Shown: positions 7,715 through 15,805 of the stretch, one piece after another
Numbering within the stretch: the first letter of the stretch is position 1
How the letters are laid out: the number at the start of each line of letters is the position of its first letter
Origin: an uncultured Clostridia bacterium
Lineage (GTDB): Bacteria > Bacillota > Clostridia > Oscillospirales > Oscillospiraceae
DNA: 21,677 nt
Direction of reading: 5' to 3'
NCBI GenBank assembly: GCA_947177005.1
Contig: CAMWSZ010000008.1
Coordinates: 1-21,677, forward strand
Notes under the pieces: generated by a model
Told to the model about the DNA's origin: nothing
The model's input: the letters and a program-made list of their open reading frames with translations, nothing else
The model's database searches: none
Position numbers and translations under genes: made by a program

Positions 7715-8139
7715 CGTACAATGTCCCCGTCTTCCGCTTCTGCGGCGGCAATCAGCTCTGCCCGCTCATGATTGTTCTTTGCGCCGGAGATGTCAATGCC
7801 CAGGTCCTGCGCCATCTGTTCCAGGTCCGCTTTTGCCATGCGCTCCAAAGCCGCAACACTCAAGCCGTCAGACGCTTCGTCCTCTCCGCCTGACGCGGCC
7901 TCTGCGGGCTTTTTGCCTGCGGTGGTATCCTGGGGCAGCTTATCGGGATCTGGACCGTTCTGCGGCGCAACAGGGGGAGTCGTGGGGCTTCCTGGAATAA
8001 TCTCCGCCACGCCCAGATTTACCAGCCGCAGCGCCTCCCGGTCCGAAACCTTGACCTGCTCCCCTTTGAAAATAGGATGTACACGTCCCTTGCCGTTTCT
8101 GGAGCCATAAGCTCCCTGCAAAATCCTGACGATTGCCAT
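7711..8139 (-). CDS. Head accessory / head-tail connector protein with C-terminal HeH/SAP-like helix pair
   Basis: A 142-aa protein starting 1 bp after the capsid gene stop. Residues 1-50 form a small beta domain (VRILQGAYGSRNGKGRVHP, KGEQVKVSDREALRLVN), as seen in many phage proteins next to the capsid gene. A Pro/Gly/Ala linker covers about 50-95. The C-terminal 45 residues (SVAALERMAKADLEQMAQDL) look like a helix-extended-helix (HeH, SAP/Rho-N type) module, which often binds DNA or protein. It sits in the slot of lambda FI, a packaging accessory protein, and that role is plausible but unproven. Confidence 0.6.
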   Translation of the reverse strand: MAIVRILQGAYGSRNGKGRVHPIFKGEQVKVSDREALRLVNLGVAEIIPGSPTTPPVAPQNGPDPDKLPQDTTAGKKPAEAASGGEDEASDGLSVAALERMAKADLEQMAQDLGIDISGAKNNHERAELIAAAEAEDGDIVR

Positions 8140-8140
8140 A

Positions 8141-9214
8141 TTATTTCACCACACCTTCCGCATAAATACAGGGGCAGTAGTTTTTGGGAGCAGCGAGGGG
8201 CCGGGAGGCCAGACGAAGCTTCCGAGTGTCATGGTCCTGGTCAAGTGTGAACTTCGGCACCCGGATACCAGGATGGGAAATCGGTACAGTGCTGCCGTAG
8301 TCGATCTGTGTGATCTGGCCATACATGAAGTGGCCGCAGGCAGGAGCTGTCACCATAGCGCTGGTCTTGGGGAAGTAAGGCTTGGTTATGCCGTCGTCAT
8401 CCATGTAGCTCTCATCCACAGAAATCAGATTCAGTTGGAAACCGCCGAAGTTAATAGTACCCAGCAGCACTACGCCAGTATAAGCGGTGAGCTGCTCCCG
8501 GATGGAGCCGATGGCGATGCCGCTGTTCTTGTCCAGCAGTTCCCGCAGATCCTCAAACTCCAGGATGGCATCCGCCGTATCAGTGCCAAGCAGCAGGTCC
8601 GATACAGGCAGACCACGGTAGGAAAGCATCCTGCACATGGCAATCACATCAGCACGCATCTCCGCAAAGCAGGTCCAGGGCGCTTCCACTGTGTAGATAT
8701 GATCGCTGGCCGTACCCTCATAGAACTGGACATGGAGTGTCTCGCCCTTGGTCTTATCATCGACAAAGGTCTGCATCGTACAGGCATTGTTGATTAGGGT
8801 CTGTACCGCCATCCACTCCTCGCGGCGGCGGATGCGCAGATCCATGTCCCCCATGTCATCCCGCAGCAGACGGGCAGCCCGCTCAGCAGGAGTGGAAACA
8901 GAGTAAATGGCCTCGCCGAAGCCGCGCTTCTTCAGATCATCCAAGGTCAGGTAACGGGATACGCCAATGTAGGCCGGTTCAAGCTCGTGGACCTCATAGC
9001 CGATGCGTCCCATCGGGATGTCGCCAACACGCTCCGAAACAAAGGCGGCCATACGCCGGTCGCCTCTGCGGTACTCGGTCAGCACTTTATCAGCGGCAAA
9101 CACGTCGCTGTCGCCAGTGGGGAAATAGCGGTCACGGAAGAAGAAGGTGTTCGGGATGTATTCCTCCATGATCGCTGCCAGGATGTAGGTATCAAAAAAA
9201 TTCAAAACAGCCAT
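8141..9214 (-). CDS. Major capsid protein (lambda gpE family)
   Basis: A 357-aa protein that forms the head shell. It has the length and the motifs of the phage major capsid protein E family: NTFFFRDRYFPTGDSDVF at residues 21-40, a block of R/E-rich helix (AERAARLLRDDMGDMDLRIR) that follows the E-loop region, GVVLLGTINFGG in the middle, and a C-terminal strand region with PKFTLDQDHDTRKLRL. It is preceded by AAGGAGG and follows the decoration protein gene by 14 nt. The gene order protease/scaffold, decoration, capsid is that of lambda C-Nu3-D-E. It shows no unusual feature. Confidence 0.93.
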   Translation of the reverse strand: MAVLNFFDTYILAAIMEEYIPNTFFFRDRYFPTGDSDVFAADKVLTEYRRGDRRMAAFVSERVGDIPMGRIGYEVHELEPAYIGVSRYLTLDDLKKRGFGEAIYSVSTPAERAARLLRDDMGDMDLRIRRREEWMAVQTLINNACTMQTFVDDKTKGETLHVQFYEGTASDHIYTVEAPWTCFAEMRADVIAMCRMLSYRGLPVSDLLLGTDTADAILEFEDLRELLDKNSGIAIGSIREQLTAYTGVVLLGTINFGGFQLNLISVDESYMDDDGITKPYFPKTSAMVTAPACGHFMYGQITQIDYGSTVPISHPGIRVPKFTLDQDHDTRKLRLASRPLAAPKNYCPCIYAEGVVK

Positions 9215-9228
9215 AGTGTGAGTCCTCC

Positions 9229-9612
9229 TTACTGGGCCGAGGATGCGGCCTTGAAGATGATGCTGTACGTCCGGAGCTTATCTTTATCCTCTTCCGTCAA
9301 GACATAACCTTCGGCAGCGGTCACCTTCTCCGGATCAAAACATCCCGCGGTATAAATCACCACGGGAATTTCAGCGTCAGCGTCATCGCCAATTTCAATG
9401 TCATCACAGAGGATGCCGTGCGGCGTGGTGGAGCCGTCGTAAACGGACAGCATACCGGTACCGGAGTCTTTCCCCAACAATGTACCACGCTTCAGCACAG
9501 CCGCTTCAGACGGCTTGGCAATGGTGCCGCCGTCTACATGAACAGGAGGATTGAGGCCGGTAATCAAACCATCGTACTCCATCTCTCCAAGTTTTCTGTG
9601 CAGTTCTCTCAT
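9229..9612 (-). CDS. Head decoration protein (lambda gpD-like)
   Basis: A 127-aa protein in the lambda D position. Decoration proteins bind the expanded capsid as trimers and stabilise it. The region TIAKPSEAAVLKRGTLLGK and the following GMLSVYDGSTTPHGILCDDI match the beta-tulip pattern of gpD-type proteins, in which an alkaline K/R-G-T turn precedes the strand. It starts 3 nt after the protease/scaffold stop and takes its AGGAGG from the end of that gene. The fold call is firm from motif plus context. Confidence 0.85.
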   Translation of the reverse strand: MRELHRKLGEMEYDGLITGLNPPVHVDGGTIAKPSEAAVLKRGTLLGKDSGTGMLSVYDGSTTPHGILCDDIEIGDDADAEIPVVIYTAGCFDPEKVTAAEGYVLTEEDKDKLRTYSIIFKAASSAQ

Positions 9613-9615
9613 GTG

Positions 9616-10140
9616 TTACTTGCCCTCCTTTCCGAATAGCGCCTTGACCTCCGCTCGTGCGTAGGCTATACGCTGCTCCTGTGTCTGATTCTCTTTGGGC
9701 GGCGGAGTGCCGGGATCGCCACAGGCCGGTACAGCCTGCGCACCGGAAGCCTGGGCATCATCGCTCATATCGGACAGAAATTTCTTGCCCTGCTGGGCCG
9801 CTTTCTGCGCGGCACGGTAGGCCATCTCCTGGGCGGTGCAGGCATGTTCGCCGTACTTCGCCGCCTGGATGGTCTCCGCGTCATACAGGCCAGCCAGAGC
9901 GTCAATCTCCTGGATGCGCTGGCGCTCGGCCTGTGCCGCGTCACAAGTCTGGTCAGCAGCCATAGCCGCAGCGGCGGCAGCCTTAACTGGCGGCGCAGCC
10001 GATGCCGCAAGCGCGGCACATACTTCCGCAAGAGCGGGTGCAGCCGTGCCGGATGCGGACACAGCGGCTCTGGCCTCAGCAAGCAGCTGCTCCGCAAGCG
10101 CGGGATTCTCCACGCGCAGTTCCTCAAGTGTGTTTGCCAT
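9616..10140 (-). CDS. Probable internal scaffold protein (Nu3-like), in-frame internal start
   Basis: An internal start in the same frame as the protease gene would give a 174-aa protein equal to its C-terminal part. The ATG at 10140-10138 is preceded by GGAGG with a 7-nt spacer, as good as the sites of independent genes in this operon. It lies just after a Thr/Asn/Gly linker, at the domain border. The product (MANTLEELRVENPALAEQLL at the start) is Ala-rich and helical, with Gln/Glu-rich stretches, the usual scaffold composition. Lambda uses the same design for Nu3 within C. A scaffold is needed in many copies and the protease in few, which the two starts would provide. Confidence 0.7.
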   Translation of the reverse strand: MANTLEELRVENPALAEQLLAEARAAVSASGTAAPALAEVCAALAASAAPPVKAAAAAAMAADQTCDAAQAERQRIQEIDALAGLYDAETIQAAKYGEHACTAQEMAYRAAQKAAQQGKKFLSDMSDDAQASGAQAVPACGDPGTPPPKENQTQEQRIAYARAEVKALFGKEGK

Positions 10141-11001
10141 TGTGGTTCCTCCATTCTGATTGGTATTTGTCTCCGAAGCAGCCGCTTCGGGTGTGACCGT
10201 TGGGATATTGTCCGGGGCGAACATCCCCGGCGTGAGGTGGAAGGGGCGTCCCCGAACAAACAGGCTCCGCCCGTCCGCACTGGCGGCGATGTCCAACGGT
10301 TCAGCATCCTCCAGCACTTCGTCCGCAAATCCCTTCTCCACCGCCTCTGCACCGGTCATATACGTGGTTTTGGCCATCATATTTGAAATGACGGTATCAG
10401 ACAGACCGCACTTGCGCTTGTAGATAGACACCTGCGCTTTGTCCCAGGCGTCATTTCTTGCCGCCATCTCTCGTAATTCATCCGAATTGTAGCCGCCAAA
10501 CAAGGAACTCCAGCATTTGTGGATCATAACCAGGCTGGAAGGGTTAACGCGTACAGTATCGCAGGCGCACATAACGAGGGAGCCGCCGGACATGGCGACT
10601 CCGTCCACAATACACTCCAGTTTGGTTCCTTTTGCTGATAATTCCCGCAGACGGTTGTGAATTAGGATGGATACACCCGCATCACCGCCAACGCTGTCCA
10701 TACGGATTGTTAGGGCCTTTGTCCCGGCAATATCCTCCAGATCCTTCAAAAATTCGCCTTGAATGATGTAGGAACCTTCTATTGGTTCGCCGGTCCACCA
10801 GTCCACAGGCTGCGCGTCAACGATTTCTCCGTACATAGTGATCTCTGCATTTTCGCCGTCCAATATTGCCATCGTGTACGGTTTGGAGTGCTGCGCAGAG
10901 AGCGGGGGATTCGGCGGCAACGGAGGAACGCCGGGCAGCGGGCGGCCCGGCCCGGCTGCTGTGCTGCCGAAATAAGAAAACAATCTATCAAAAAAATTCA
11001 T
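9616..11001 (-). CDS. Head maturation protease (ClpP-like) fused to a C-terminal scaffold region
   Basis: A 461-aa protein starting on an ATGA overlap with the portal gene. Residues 45-240 are a ClpP/SppA-type serine protease domain: RMDSVGGDAGVS at about 100-111, VAMSGGS with the probable nucleophile Ser138, and SLVMIHKCWS with the catalytic His161. These enzymes cleave scaffold and themselves during head maturation. Residues 288-461 are Ala-rich, helical and Gln/Glu-rich, as in scaffold proteins. This matches lambda C, which encodes the scaffold Nu3 within its 3' end. A strong internal ribosome site precedes Met288 (see the separate entry). The protease call is confident; the scaffold role is inferred. 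Confidence 0.9.
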   Translation of the reverse strand: MNFFDRLFSYFGSTAAGPGRPLPGVPPLPPNPPLSAQHSKPYTMAILDGENAEITMYGEIVDAQPVDWWTGEPIEGSYIIQGEFLKDLEDIAGTKALTIRMDSVGGDAGVSILIHNRLRELSAKGTKLECIVDGVAMSGGSLVMCACDTVRVNPSSLVMIHKCWSSLFGGYNSDELREMAARNDAWDKAQVSIYKRKCGLSDTVISNMMAKTTYMTGAEAVEKGFADEVLEDAEPLDIAASADGRSLFVRGRPFHLTPGMFAPDNIPTVTPEAAASETNTNQNGGTTMANTLEELRVENPALAEQLLAEARAAVSASGTAAPALAEVCAALAASAAPPVKAAAAAAMAADQTCDAAQAERQRIQEIDALAGLYDAETIQAAKYGEHACTAQEMAYRAAQKAAQQGKKFLSDMSDDAQASGAQAVPACGDPGTPPPKENQTQEQRIAYARAEVKALFGKEGK

Positions 11002-12614
11002 TCTGTCTCTCCTCTCTCGCTGTCTCTATCGCCCACATTCATAGTGATATTGACATTTCCGCCGCCAGCTGCAACCAGCTTCTCGTTTTCCGCCGCCAAC
11101 TGCTCCACATTCTCATCCCAGTCCCCGCCAGACATCTCTCTGGTGACCTGCTCATGGGTCTTCAGAGCGTGCTGGATCTGAAGCACAGCGGCCTGAGCCT
11201 CTTTCAGCGGGTCAAGACTACCCTGGACCGGGCCGATCCACCGCGCCCCGCACCACGCAGCGCGAACGAGTGGGTCGTTGAAAAAGCCCGGAGCCTTGAT
11301 GCGCCCACGAGCTACGGCTTCTGCCAGCCAGATTTCATATCCAGGCTGGCAATAATCATCAACAAACCACTTCCGCCGCATCCTGAAATCCTCCCAGGAA
11401 TCCAGCAGCGCAGCACGGGCCGCCGAATAGGAGGAATTGTACTCCTTCACCAGAACATCGTAGGGAATGCCCATCCCGGCACCGACCAATTTACAGAAGG
11501 TTTTCACGAAGGCGTCAAAGCCGGGGACCGGCATCGTAGGATTCCCGAATTTGATGTCTTCGCCTTCTTTCAATGTGCGAAGCTGGCCCGGTCCCATTTC
11601 CAGCTCATCAGGGCTTGTGCGCGGTCGTGCAGGCGCTGTGAACTGCGCTCCCGGAACATCCATGTCATCCCAGCCGCCCACGCTGTCCCAAGGGATTTCA
11701 TCGGTATTGCTCTGCATGATGATCCACGCAGTGAAATAGCTCTGAATCAGAGCCATTGTCAGGGCGGAATTGATGTAGCGGTTCAACTGGAGAATCGGCT
11801 CAATGGCAGGGGCCAGATAGGAGACGCCGCGATATTGGTCTGGTCTCTCGCTGCTCATGATGTGGAGGATATTGGGCAGGTGCGTCTTTTCACCGTAAGC
11901 CTCCACACGCACCCAATCATCGTCCCGATTGGTAATCTGCCAAGGGTAATTGTTGTGTACATAGTAGGCAACTGCCATTCCGTTGCTGTCTACCTCAACA
12001 CCATCAAAAATGCGGTTATGGTTGTCAGGGTTTTCTCCATCGGTCATGCCGGGGTACCGAAGGCCGCCGTACTTGGTTGGAGTACGCACCCGGTCCGCTT
12101 CTACGATATGTAACCGAAGGGAGTAGGGATTGATGTTACTCGGCTCGTACCGCTTGACCAGCACAAATGTGTCTCCGCTCATCAGCCAGGAGATCAGCGC
12201 CAGCTGCTGCATCCCGGCAAAATCGTTGACTCCAGTCGCATCGCAGTTGGCCTTTCGGTCTGCCCAAAGAGCGAACTCCCGCTCGGTGTGCTTTTGCCAC
12301 TGCTTTGCCGCTTCCGGCGACAGTCCCAGTATCTCCCGGTCAATGGCACTTTTCAAGGTCAGACCGACGCCGATCACTTTGGTGCGGTTCGTGTTAATCG
12401 CACTGGTGGCCAGCGGACTGGACATATACAGCATCCGGCTCCGCTGGCGCAGCGTGTAATTGTTCCAGTCGATATCTTCATTGGGAGCGCTGCTGCGGGC
12501 GTTGAAGCCCTTTAACGCATTGCGGTACAAACTGGCTCCGGCGTCGCTGTAGCCGCTGGCCTTGGGACGGACACGGTCCGGCAGGTATAGCTTTGTGCGT
12601 TTGTCCTGATACAT
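10998..12614 (-). CDS. Portal protein (lambda gpB family)
   Basis: A 538-aa protein forming the dodecameric portal through which DNA enters and leaves the head. It shows lambda-family portal features: an N-terminal SSAPNEDIDWNNYTLRQRSR region, TNVIGVGL-like GLTLKS strands, the stretch ALWADRKANCDATG, ISWLMSGDTFVLVKR, and the later GIPYDVLVKEYNSSYSAARAA block that helps define the family. It is preceded by AGGGAG, starts 15 nt after the small joining protein gene, and its stop overlaps the protease start (ATGA). Length and order are standard, with no irregularity. Confidence 0.94.
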   Translation of the reverse strand: MYQDKRTKLYLPDRVRPKASGYSDAGASLYRNALKGFNARSSAPNEDIDWNNYTLRQRSRMLYMSSPLATSAINTNRTKVIGVGLTLKSAIDREILGLSPEAAKQWQKHTEREFALWADRKANCDATGVNDFAGMQQLALISWLMSGDTFVLVKRYEPSNINPYSLRLHIVEADRVRTPTKYGGLRYPGMTDGENPDNHNRIFDGVEVDSNGMAVAYYVHNNYPWQITNRDDDWVRVEAYGEKTHLPNILHIMSSERPDQYRGVSYLAPAIEPILQLNRYINSALTMALIQSYFTAWIIMQSNTDEIPWDSVGGWDDMDVPGAQFTAPARPRTSPDELEMGPGQLRTLKEGEDIKFGNPTMPVPGFDAFVKTFCKLVGAGMGIPYDVLVKEYNSSYSAARAALLDSWEDFRMRRKWFVDDYCQPGYEIWLAEAVARGRIKAPGFFNDPLVRAAWCGARWIGPVQGSLDPLKEAQAAVLQIQHALKTHEQVTREMSGGDWDENVEQLAAENEKLVAAGGGNVNITMNVGDRDSERGETE

Positions 12615-12629
12615 GGTCCGCTTCTCCCT

Positions 12630-12884
12630 CTATTCCCGTGAGATCACCGCGAAGGCCCACCTGGGTTTTCGATTGTCCAGCAGAGCTTCCAGTTCGTCAA
12701 TTTCTTTCTCCATATCTTCTATTGCCTTCTTGAGATCAGGCAGGTCGAAGCGTGTCAGGCTGCGGTTTTCCAACGAATAGCTTTTTACACCGCCGTCCAG
12801 CAGAGCGATGTACGCCTCCCGCAGCTTCTTCAGCGCTTCCTTCCGGAATTCCAGCCGCGCACGGATCTCTACTTTGTCAGCCAT
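12630..12884 (-). CDS. Small head-tail joining protein (gpW-like position, DUF6148-like)
   Basis: An 84-aa, highly charged, helical protein between the large terminase and portal genes, the slot of lambda W. I chose the ATG at 12884 because GAGGTG lies 6 nt upstream; an earlier in-frame start at 12905 would overlap the terminase gene and lacks a good site. Seen: a long basic helix (IRARLEFRKEALKKLREAYI), a short loop with YSLENRSLTRFDL, and a second acidic helix (LKKAIEDMEKEIDELEALLD). Such helix-loop-helix proteins are common here in phages of Gram-positive bacteria. The exact role is taken from position. Confidence 0.72.
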   Translation of the reverse strand: MADKVEIRARLEFRKEALKKLREAYIALLDGGVKSYSLENRSLTRFDLPDLKKAIEDMEKEIDELEALLDNRKPRWAFAVISRE

Positions 12885-12894
12885 GATCTGCACC

Positions 12895-14829
12895 TCACCA
12901 CTCATCGTAGAATTTTGAAAGCGGATTCTCCCGCTTTTTCGGTTTGGGGACGGGCGGAGGAGGCGTTACCGCGACCGGCATATCCACCGCCTTTCCCCGC
13001 GCCTTCTTCAGCTGCCGGTCCTTGATGTCCAGGTTCACCGGCAGCACTCGGAACGCTGCCAAAGCGTAGTTGCGGCAGTCCAGCGGCTCGTTCCGCTCAT
13101 GGCCGGGAATCTTCTCCCATACCCACCGCTGGCGGGTCTTGCCCTCCGGTACCAGGTGTTCTGAAAGCAAGCCGTTGAAGTATGCAAGACCGTAGTCATC
13201 CCGCAGTGGGAAATGACAATACTTCGGGCCAGGAGCTTCCACTCGCAGGTTGTCCATAATCATCTGCTTACCGGAATCGACGCCGAGCTGGTACTGCCAG
13301 CAGGTACCCAAATACTTCATGCCGACAATAATCTTCATCTTCTTCGGCGGAGCAGTAAAGGGTCGGTCAGGGCCATAGAAGCCTTTGATGCAGAACACCT
13401 TTTTCCTGATACGATCCCGACAGTGCTGTCGAACTTGGGCAGCGAAGTGACCGCCCTCGTCCACGAAAGACATACTGACTTTCAGACCGAGTCTGTCCTT
13501 AAAACGGAGAACTCTGTTGAATACCATCATATCCAGACTGTCCCAGGTAGCATCATCATCCGGACTGCCCATGATGATGCCCTTTTCAATGCCCCAGGTC
13601 TCTCCAAAATGACCGTGGCCGACGATCTCATACTCAAAGCGGTCATCCTGTGTATCTACGCCGGCTGTCAGAACCAAAACGCCCTCCGGCAGTTCTGCAT
13701 CGTAGACCTCCCGGCGCTTCAGCATCGACTCGGGGTCTTGTGTATCGCCGCGATTCTCCCAGAGCAGACCGAGGCGGGTGTTGTAGACCACCTGCTGCTT
13801 GTTTGTATCTCCCTGGGCATACAGGTATTCCAGGATTGTGCTCTCCCAACTGGCCCAGGGGCTGACAAAGGAGTTGAGCCAGAAGGAACGGACGCCCCTC
13901 TGATAGGCATCCGGGTTCTCAGCGATCCACTTGGCGGGTTGGCGCTTGATTTCCGCCTCAGTGGAGGTACAGGCGCAGCCAGGACACAGGTAAAGGATGT
14001 TCTTCACCTTGTACTGAGCTTTCCCGTGTACCATCGTTTCCTCGGTTTCATAACGTATGCTCTTGAAGAAGTCGATGTCGTGGTACTCACCACAGTGAGG
14101 GCATTTTACGCACCACTGCTCCATCGTTCCCTCGTAAAAGGAATCCGCAATAGCACTGTCTCCCTTGATGGTTGGGGTCGAAACCTCCACAGCCTTCGCA
14201 TTATAGAAGGTGATCTGCCGGGCCATTGCCAGTTTCCACGGGTCGCCTTCCTTCCCGGCGGACTTTGCCCAGCGGTCACGCTCATCGCCGATGACATACC
14301 GGATGGGCTTGGAGGCCAGGGCGTGGGCTTCGGTGGAGCCGCACAGCGTCAGGATGCCGCCGGGATAGGTCTTTTGGAGGATGGTATTTCCGCTGTCACG
14401 GCTCTTGGCTGGGGAAATCTTCCGGCGCAGGACCGGAGTGTCACGCAGCATGGGCGCAATACGGAGCTTGGAATACTCCTTCGCATCTATGGTAGTCGGA
14501 TGGATGAACAGGATGGAGCTGGGGTCCTGGTCGATGATGTAGCCGATGATGTTGTTCTCCAGCTCAGATTTTCCTACCTGAGAGGATGATACAAGAATCA
14601 GCCTCTGCACCTTCGGGTCGGTGAAAGCGTCCATGATCTCCCGGAGATAGGGCGTCCGGTTGACGCGGTAGGGGCCGATTTCTGCACTGCTTTCGGGAGA
14701 AAGCCTGCGCTTCTTTTCAGCCCACTCCGATACAGTCAAATTCTCCGGCGGACGCATACCCGCCATCACCTTGGAAAGCAGTTTGTTCAAACGCTGCACC
14801 GCAGATGAAAAGCTGGTGTTATTCGTCAT
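12895..14829 (-). CDS. Terminase large subunit (GpA family)
   Basis: A 644-aa packaging motor and nuclease. Residues 81-90 hold a Walker A-like P-loop (SSSQVGKSEL), and the start region has SEWAEKKRRLSPESS, a hallmark of GpA-type terminases. A Cys4 zinc-like site (CVKCPHCG and CPGCAC) lies in the middle, as in other GpA proteins. The nuclease half begins with AGVDTQDDRFEYEIVG and includes MSFVDEGGH, with the acidic residues expected to bind metal. It overlaps the small subunit gene by 11 bp. The GpA type goes with cos packaging in lambda, so a cos site close upstream is expected. Confidence 0.95.
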   Translation of the reverse strand: MTNNTSFSSAVQRLNKLLSKVMAGMRPPENLTVSEWAEKKRRLSPESSAEIGPYRVNRTPYLREIMDAFTDPKVQRLILVSSSQVGKSELENNIIGYIIDQDPSSILFIHPTTIDAKEYSKLRIAPMLRDTPVLRRKISPAKSRDSGNTILQKTYPGGILTLCGSTEAHALASKPIRYVIGDERDRWAKSAGKEGDPWKLAMARQITFYNAKAVEVSTPTIKGDSAIADSFYEGTMEQWCVKCPHCGEYHDIDFFKSIRYETEETMVHGKAQYKVKNILYLCPGCACTSTEAEIKRQPAKWIAENPDAYQRGVRSFWLNSFVSPWASWESTILEYLYAQGDTNKQQVVYNTRLGLLWENRGDTQDPESMLKRREVYDAELPEGVLVLTAGVDTQDDRFEYEIVGHGHFGETWGIEKGIIMGSPDDDATWDSLDMMVFNRVLRFKDRLGLKVSMSFVDEGGHFAAQVRQHCRDRIRKKVFCIKGFYGPDRPFTAPPKKMKIIVGMKYLGTCWQYQLGVDSGKQMIMDNLRVEAPGPKYCHFPLRDDYGLAYFNGLLSEHLVPEGKTRQRWVWEKIPGHERNEPLDCRNYALAAFRVLPVNLDIKDRQLKKARGKAVDMPVAVTPPPPVPKPKKRENPLSKFYDEW

Positions 14830-15415
14830 CGCCCTCAGCCTCTCTTTCGGTTTCCCACTTCATCCGGTCACGAACACACTCCTCATATTTCTGAGGGTCG
14901 TACCTGTACTGCGACAGCTCCTGCATCAGCTTAAAGACCTCGGTACGGATGATATCAGCGGCCTCCGCTGCTGTCTGCGCAGAAACAACATCCACAGCCA
15001 AGCGCCCAGGCAGTGCCATCAGTGAACCACGGATGGTATAAATCAGGTCCTCCGTCATGGCGGCCACGTCCTCGCTGCGGTGCATGATCCCCTGTACCTC
15101 CTTGGCCTCCAGCTCTGCAATCTGGGCTTTCGCCCGTTTGATCCGAACCTCGGCCTCGAACTTCTCCAGCTCCTTGTCCTCCGGAATGCCCTTTTCCCCG
15201 CGGCTGGCGGCCTTGTCCCGCAGGTACTGGGTGTATGCCCGAACGGACTCCACCACGTTGTACCGTTTTCCAGCCGGAGTATCCCGCCGCTTGATCACGC
15301 CGTCGCGGGTGAGCTGGTTAATCCACTGTCCGGTCAGACCGAACAGGTTTGCCAAGTCCTCTGTCTTGCAGTAACCGGGAGTTTCCTCGGTTTTGGGCTT
15401 TTTCGCTGTTGCCAT
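14819..15415 (-). CDS. Terminase small subunit (Nu1-like DNA-binding protein)
   Basis: A 198-aa protein just upstream of the GpA gene. The ATG at 15415 has GAGAGGAG about 11 nt upstream; the frame remains open further up, but without a ribosome site or family similarity. Residues 18-55 form a winged-helix/MerR-like reader (LANLFGLTGQWINQLTRDGV, then AGKRYNV), as in lambda Nu1. The middle is a long charged helix suited to oligomerisation (FEAEVRIKRAKAQIAELEAK), and the C-terminus binds the large subunit in relatives. It is expected to recognise the packaging start on phage DNA, probably in the 186-nt gap upstream. Confidence 0.85.
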   Translation of the reverse strand: MATAKKPKTEETPGYCKTEDLANLFGLTGQWINQLTRDGVIKRRDTPAGKRYNVVESVRAYTQYLRDKAASRGEKGIPEDKELEKFEAEVRIKRAKAQIAELEAKEVQGIMHRSEDVAAMTEDLIYTIRGSLMALPGRLAVDVVSAQTAAEAADIIRTEVFKLMQELSQYRYDPQKYEECVRDRMKWETEREAEGDDE

Positions 15416-15601
15416 TTTTGCTGTCTCTCCTCTCAAATGGGTACCCCGGAAACGAAAGTACCAGAAAAAATTTTTTCGGTGACTGCGCGGATTTCGGGCC
15501 TCGTCTGCCCCGCAGTCCCCGGGCGGGGCCGTCACAGTACCTTGGCGCACGAGAAAGCGGCAGACAGCCCGTCAAAGGCCGTCCGCCGCGTGGGATTTGC
15601 T
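15416..15601. other. Gap upstream of the small terminase gene, candidate cos/packaging region
   Basis: This 186-nt noncoding gap holds several symmetric elements. A GC-rich dyad has arms GCCCCGC (15507-15513) and GCGGGGC (15523-15529). A perfect palindrome GAAAAAATTTTTTC lies at 15464-15477. GGTAC/GTACC arms lie at about 15440-15462. In lambda-like phages cos lies just before the small terminase gene, so this is the best candidate here. The exact cut site cannot be told from sequence alone, and the GC-rich dyad could also be a terminator stem for the gene upstream. Confidence 0.4.
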
Positions 15602-15805
15602 TCACGCCTGGCTCCGATGAATCAACTCGATAATCTGCTTCTGTTCCGCAGCGCATACGCCGATGCTCTCCAACGCCTCCCGAATGCCGCAGTCCGGACA
15701 GAGGAGTGTCGTTCCGTCATTCCTTGAGACGGAAGGGCGTTCGGTGTAGGTCTTGCCGCATCGAGGGCAGACCGCAGGCTTGATCGCGCTGTCTTTCTTT
15801 TTCAT
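15602..15805 (-). CDS. Small zinc-ribbon protein
   Basis: A 67-aa protein whose start overlaps the AIG2-like gene stop (ATGA at 15805-15802), indicating coupled translation. Two CxxC pairs (CPRCGKTYTE at about residues 13-22 and CPDCG at 36-40) form a likely zinc ribbon, followed by a helix ending QKQIIELIHRS. Proteins of this kind are frequent in mobile elements of Clostridia and usually lack a known role. It may bind nucleic acid or help a partner protein. A longer reading from 16078 is not supported. Confidence 0.75.
   Translation of the reverse strand: MKKKDSAIKPAVCPRCGKTYTERPSVSRNDGTTLLCPDCGIREALESIGVCAAEQKQIIELIHRSQA

Noticed and set aside
10866..12113. Long open frame on the plus strand (415 codons)
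   Set aside because: It is antisense to the portal gene, with composition typical of a shadow frame.
13213..14589. Long open frame on the plus strand (458 codons)
   Set aside because: It is antisense to the large terminase, which is certain from its motifs; no ribosome site or family similarity was seen.
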